Below are positions 5,931 to 7,831 of a stretch of 7,831 nt of DNA, piece by piece (within the stretch, counting starts at the first letter, position 1; each line of letters starts with the position of its first letter). The notes under the pieces are model-generated. The model did not search any database, had not been told where the DNA came from, and saw only the letters and a list, made by a program, of their open reading frames with translations. The stretch spans positions 1 through 7,831 of the forward strand of contig JAFPXW010000046.1 in NCBI GenBank assembly GCA_017394565.1, read 5' to 3'. This stretch comes from Oscillospiraceae bacterium. Lineage in GTDB: Bacteria > Bacillota > Clostridia > Oscillospirales > Ruminococcaceae. A program made the position numbers and the translations under genes.

Positions 5931-6796
5931 TCGCCCTCCAGCTCCTTCTTGAGATCCTTCAGTTCATCGCGGACGCCGCGGAATCCCTCGCGCACGCCGT
6001 CACGGACCTCGTGATGCTTGCCGCGCAGATATTCGCCCACATCGGAGAAATTCTCCTGCATTCCCTCCAGATTGTCCAGCATGATGTCGCGGATCTCTGC
6101 AAATCCGTCCTTGACCTCGTCGCGCATCCCGTGGTAGCCTTCGTGCATCTCGTCGCGGATCTCGCGGTAGCCTTCCTTGACCTCGGAACGGACATTTTTG
6201 AAGCCGGACTTCACCTCGTCGCGAACGTTTTCGTAACCCTCCCGCACGCCGTCACGGACGTTTTCATAGCCCTCCTGCAATCCGGCAAAGCTGCCCTGAA
6301 TGGTGTCCTTCGTGCCATGGTAGAGCGCCTTCGGGAAGTGGAAGGTATCGTACAGGCCGTTCATCACATCGGTCGTGAAGTGCAGGAATTTATCAGACTT
6401 GCCGTTGCGGCGCTCCTTGAATGCACCCTGCCGTTCAAGCTCGAGAACTGCCTGATAGCGGTCGGCTGCGGCGAGGACTGATTCCTCCCACGAGATATAG
6501 ATCTCATCCATCGCGTGCTGTCCAACATCGTGCATCCGATCAAAATTCCTGCCAGCTTCCGAGAGCAGTGCTGCCATGGCGTCGGCATTTTCGTCAATGA
6601 TAAAGCCGTTTCTGCCGTGGGTGATGCCTTCGGCTGCGCAGGAGTCTTTGATGAGGACGCTCGCCAGACCACAAGCTGCGGCTTCACGGACGACAATGCC
6701 GTTCGTGTCATAGGTCGAGGGGAACAGGAACAGATCCGCACGGGTATTCCAGGCACGAAGGACATCGCGGTCGTAGATCGGGCCTGTAAAGATCAC
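5900..6796 (-). CDS. Glycosyltransferase family 4, C-terminal portion with 11-mer repeat tail
   Basis: This portion is open in the same frame as the upstream one. If translated alone the only likely start is the GTG at 6796, with a weak AAGGG 4 nt before it, giving 298 residues. Residues 1 to about 125 complete the GT-B donor domain: VIFTGPIYDRD, FLFPSTYDTNGIVVREAAACG, then GRNGFIIDEN. The usual E-x7-E pair appears as Asp30-x7-Glu38. After a hydrophilic link (about 126-170) comes a helical tail (175-280) of 11-residue units such as EGYENVRDGVR, EGYENVRDEVK, SGFKNVRSEVK and EGYREIRDEMH, then a charged end. Aromatic and aliphatic residues recur at positions 3, 6 and 10, giving an amphipathic helix that may lie on the membrane (inference). 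The GH13 start codon lies within the last codons. Alone it lacks the acceptor domain and should not be a functional transferase. Confidence 0.8.
   Translation of the reverse strand: MIFTGPIYDRDVLRAWNTRADLFLFPSTYDTNGIVVREAAACGLASVLIKDSCAAEGITHGRNGFIIDENADAMAALLSEAGRNFDRMHDVGQHAMDEIYISWEESVLAAADRYQAVLELERQGAFKERRNGKSDKFLHFTTDVMNGLYDTFHFPKALYHGTKDTIQGSFAGLQEGYENVRDGVREGYENVRDEVKSGFKNVRSEVKEGYREIRDEMHEGYHGMRDEVKDGFAEIRDIMLDNLEGMQENFSDVGEYLRGKHHEVRDGVREGFRGVRDELKDLKKELEGEWNKLNGTKH
5957..6274 (-). repeat. Tandem 33-bp units encoding 11-residue amphipathic repeats
   Basis: Codons 175-280 of the downstream portion form six contiguous recognisable 11-residue units (175-240), a more diverged stretch with a 7-residue register break (241-258), and two more clear units (259-280). 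The pattern is roughly [E/D]-G-[Y/F]-x-x-[V/I]-R-[D/S]-x-[V/M]-[R/K/H]. Similar DNA words recur on the plus strand, such as CGGACG and TCGCGGA, at about 33-bp steps. This indicates growth by tandem duplication followed by divergence. Confidence 0.85.
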
Positions 6797-6838
6797 TTTG
6801 CCCTTGGCAGGTGCCGGCGTGGACGTGTTCGTGCCGTC

Positions 6839-6841
6839 CTA
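6839..6841 (-). other. In-frame TAG codon inside the glycosyltransferase frame
   Basis: The codon order on the minus strand is GTG CGG CAG TAG GAC GGC ACG, with the frame continuing for 312 further sense codons. It lies at the start of a Thr/Pro/Ala-rich stretch (DGTNTSTPAPAKGK) between a helix and the strand VIFTG of the donor domain. No recognisable SECIS or PYLIS-like structure was noticed. Confidence 0.85.
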
Positions 6842-7642
6842 CTGCCGCACATCCAGCGAAATGGCGTATTCGCGTGTCGTCTGCTGCAAGCTTTCGGCAT
6901 TGACGCCGCCGCCGATGAATACCATGCGGTAGTCCATGCCCTTGTCAGAGAGCTTTTTCATGGCATCGAGGATCAGCGGCAAGCCTTTATAATTGATGAT
7001 GCGTCCGACAAACAGGAACATCGGTACGCCTTCCGGCAGGTCGAAGTCCTTGACGGCTTTCGCAACGTCCTCAGCAGCCACCCTGCCTTTAGCGAAGTCC
7101 ACGCCGTTCGAGACCACGCGGATGTCACCCTCGTAGCCGAGAGACCGGAGATTCTCACCAGCACCGTGGCTGACTGTCCAGACCTCGTCACAAGCGGAAA
7201 TGTTCGCGATCATGGCCTTGATCACTTCCTCGCGGATGTGTTCGGACTTCACCGCGCGTGCGATGTCAATGTCGTATTTGGTGTGATAGGTGAAGATGAG
7301 CGGCGCGTGGGTTTCGTTGCGCAGGATGCGTCCCATGATGGCGGACGCTGCCGGGCAGTGGACATGGATGATGTCCGGCTGGAATTTGGACAGCTTCGAG
7401 AGCGCCTTGAAATTGATCGGGTTGCCAGCACGGTACCCGGCAGCGATCTTCGGCGTATCCAGGCTCGAATATGCCACAACTTCATAAGGATAGCCGGAAT
7501 AATCCACATTGGGATAGCGCGGTGTACCGACCATGACCTTCGCGCGGCCGGTTTCGGTCAGGATACTCGCATAATTGGTCACGGCAGTGGCAACACCGTC
7601 GATCACGGGCGGAAAGGAATCATTTAACAGTACGACATTCAT
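6839..7642 (-). CDS. Glycosyltransferase family 4, N-terminal portion up to the TAG
   Basis: This 267-residue portion carries the acceptor-binding Rossmann domain of a GT-B glycosyltransferase and the first part of the donor domain. The start MNVVLLNDSFPPVIDGVAT is typical of a GT4 clade that includes diacylglycerol glucosyltransferases. HVHCPAAS (93-100), FTYHTKYD (117-124) and SNGVDF (178-183) follow. The donor domain begins with FVGRIINYKG (211-220), including the expected Arg213 and Lys219. It stops at TAG after SLDVRQ, without the E-x7-E region, so on its own it should be inactive. The ATG is supported by AGGAGG 9 nt upstream (7652-7657). It is the first gene of the operon with the GH13 gene. 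The likely substrates are a nucleotide sugar and a membrane lipid or glycan acceptor, but the acceptor cannot be read from the sequence. Confidence 0.85.
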   Translation of the reverse strand: MNVVLLNDSFPPVIDGVATAVTNYASILTETGRAKVMVGTPRYPNVDYSGYPYEVVAYSSLDTPKIAAGYRAGNPINFKALSKLSKFQPDIIHVHCPAASAIMGRILRNETHAPLIFTYHTKYDIDIARAVKSEHIREEVIKAMIANISACDEVWTVSHGAGENLRSLGYEGDIRVVSNGVDFAKGRVAAEDVAKAVKDFDLPEGVPMFLFVGRIINYKGLPLILDAMKKLSDKGMDYRMVFIGGGVNAESLQQTTREYAISLDVRQ

Positions 7643-7651
7643 TTGTCAGAA

Positions 7652-7657
7652 CCTCCT
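7652..7657 (-). promoter_or_regulatory. Ribosome binding site of the glycosyltransferase gene
   Basis: Minus-strand AGGAGG lies 9 nt before the ATG at 7642. This strong site fixes the start of MNVVLLNDSF. Confidence 0.85.
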
Positions 7658-7688
7658 TCTGGACAGGGATTTTTTTGGGGATACTTCT

Positions 7689-7717
7689 ATTATAGCACTT
7701 GTGGGTAGGATTTGCAA
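7689..7717 (-). promoter_or_regulatory. Sigma-A type promoter of the glycosyltransferase-GH13 operon
   Basis: Minus-strand TATAAT (7689-7694) lies 17 nt after TTGCAA (7712-7717). Transcription would begin near 7682, giving a leader of about 40 nt before the ATG. No other promoter of this quality was seen before the GH13 gene, so both genes probably depend on it. Confidence 0.72.
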
Positions 7718-7757
7718 TAGGTGTACAGAAAAAAGCACGGAAATCAATTTTTGGGGT

Positions 7758-7774
7758 TCTGTTAAAAGAACAGA
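7758..7774. repeat. Short inverted repeat upstream of the glycosyltransferase promoter
   Basis: TCTGTT and AACAGA are perfect 6-bp arms around a 5-nt loop, about 40 nt upstream of the -35 box. It could be a small operator or chance. Apart from this element and the G tracts, the region 7718-7831 shows no gene. Confidence 0.3.
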
Positions 7775-7785
7775 CGTGTTTCTTT

Positions 7786-7810
7786 CCCCCAGCCCCAGCC
7801 CCCACCACCC
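7786..7810 (-). other. Potential G-quadruplex upstream of the glycosyltransferase promoter
   Basis: The minus strand has four G tracts: GGG, GGGGG, GGGG and GGGGG, separated by loops of 4, 2 and 2 nt. This satisfies the usual pattern of four runs of at least three G with short loops. It lies about 70 nt upstream of the -35 box. Formation in the cell is not shown. Confidence 0.5.
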
Positions 7811-7831
7811 GCAAAAATAAAAAAAAGGGGA

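Larger units (their letters stand above)
5900..7642 (-). pseudogene. GT4-type glycosyltransferase gene interrupted by an in-frame TAG
   Basis: Taken as one gene, the frame runs from the ATG at 7642 to the TAA at 5902-5900. It has a single TAG at 6841-6839 and no frame change. With the TAG read it would encode 580 residues: GT-B N-terminal domain, C-terminal nucleotide-sugar binding domain, then a repeat tail. The halves complement each other: the first stops just after the strand VFIGGG and following helix of the C-terminal domain, and the second resumes with the next strand VIFTG. This is what a nonsense mutation in an intact gene would give. A sequencing error, suppression of the codon, or two separately translated halves remain possible. 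All other complete genes in the window end in TAA. The downstream half keeps clear coding character and a well-preserved repeat pattern, so any inactivation is recent. Confidence 0.75.

Noticed and set aside
6839..6841. Pyrrolysine or other recoding at the TAG
   Set aside because: The enzyme is not a methylamine methyltransferase, no PYLIS-like element was noticed, and no pyl genes are in view; nonsense mutation or error is simpler.
6515..7627. Plus-strand open frame of 370 codons opposite the glycosyltransferase
   Set aside because: Codon-bias shadow of the glycosyltransferase; no domain features, and no promoter or ribosome site on that strand.
7813..7831. Terminator of an upstream minus-strand gene at the window edge
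   Set aside because: TCCCC followed by a T run on the minus strand looks like the 3' arm of a terminator, but the other arm would be outside the window, so it cannot be supported.

Overview
All recognisable genes in this window lie on the minus strand, so transcription runs from the right end to the left. The organism looks like a cellulosome-forming Ruminococcus-type Firmicute, for example near R. champanellensis or R. flavefaciens. The evidence is a secreted GH9 cellulase with P/T/Q/E linkers and a C-terminal dockerin, strong AGGAGG ribosome sites, sigma-A type promoters and a moderately high GC content. The genus is inferred from these features, not from a search.

Right part (about 7830-4250): a promoter at 7689-7717 precedes a GT4-type, GT-B fold glycosyltransferase. 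This gene is interrupted by an in-frame TAG (6839-6841). The frame continues unchanged to a TAA at 5900-5902, giving either two polypeptides or, if the TAG is read, one of 580 residues. The C-terminal part carries about nine 11-residue amphipathic repeats (VRDxV type) that look like a membrane-surface helix. A cytoplasmic GH13 oligo-1,6-glucosidase-like enzyme follows, starting 31 nt inside the glycosyltransferase gene, so the two form one operon with likely translational coupling.

Middle part (about 4250-1850): a 279-nt intergenic region holds a promoter, a nested palindrome exactly at the predicted transcription start, and a leader of about 165 nt. The 693-residue GH9 enzyme follows: signal peptide, GH9 domain, linker, beta-rich CBM-like module with a Trp-Trp pair, linker, dockerin. 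A strong intrinsic terminator starts 3 nt after its stop codon.

Left part (about 1850-1): a promoter and ribosome site precede tgt (tRNA-guanine transglycosylase, queuosine pathway). After 13 nt comes mntP (manganese efflux pump), which is still open at the window edge.

The window combines housekeeping functions (tRNA modification, metal export) with carbohydrate functions (extracellular cellulose attack, intracellular alpha-glucoside cleavage, and a probable membrane-associated glycosyl transfer). The points most worth checking are the amber-interrupted glycosyltransferase with its 11-mer repeat tail, the palindromic control region of the cellulase, and the CBM-like module flanked by nearly identical in-frame linker repeats.
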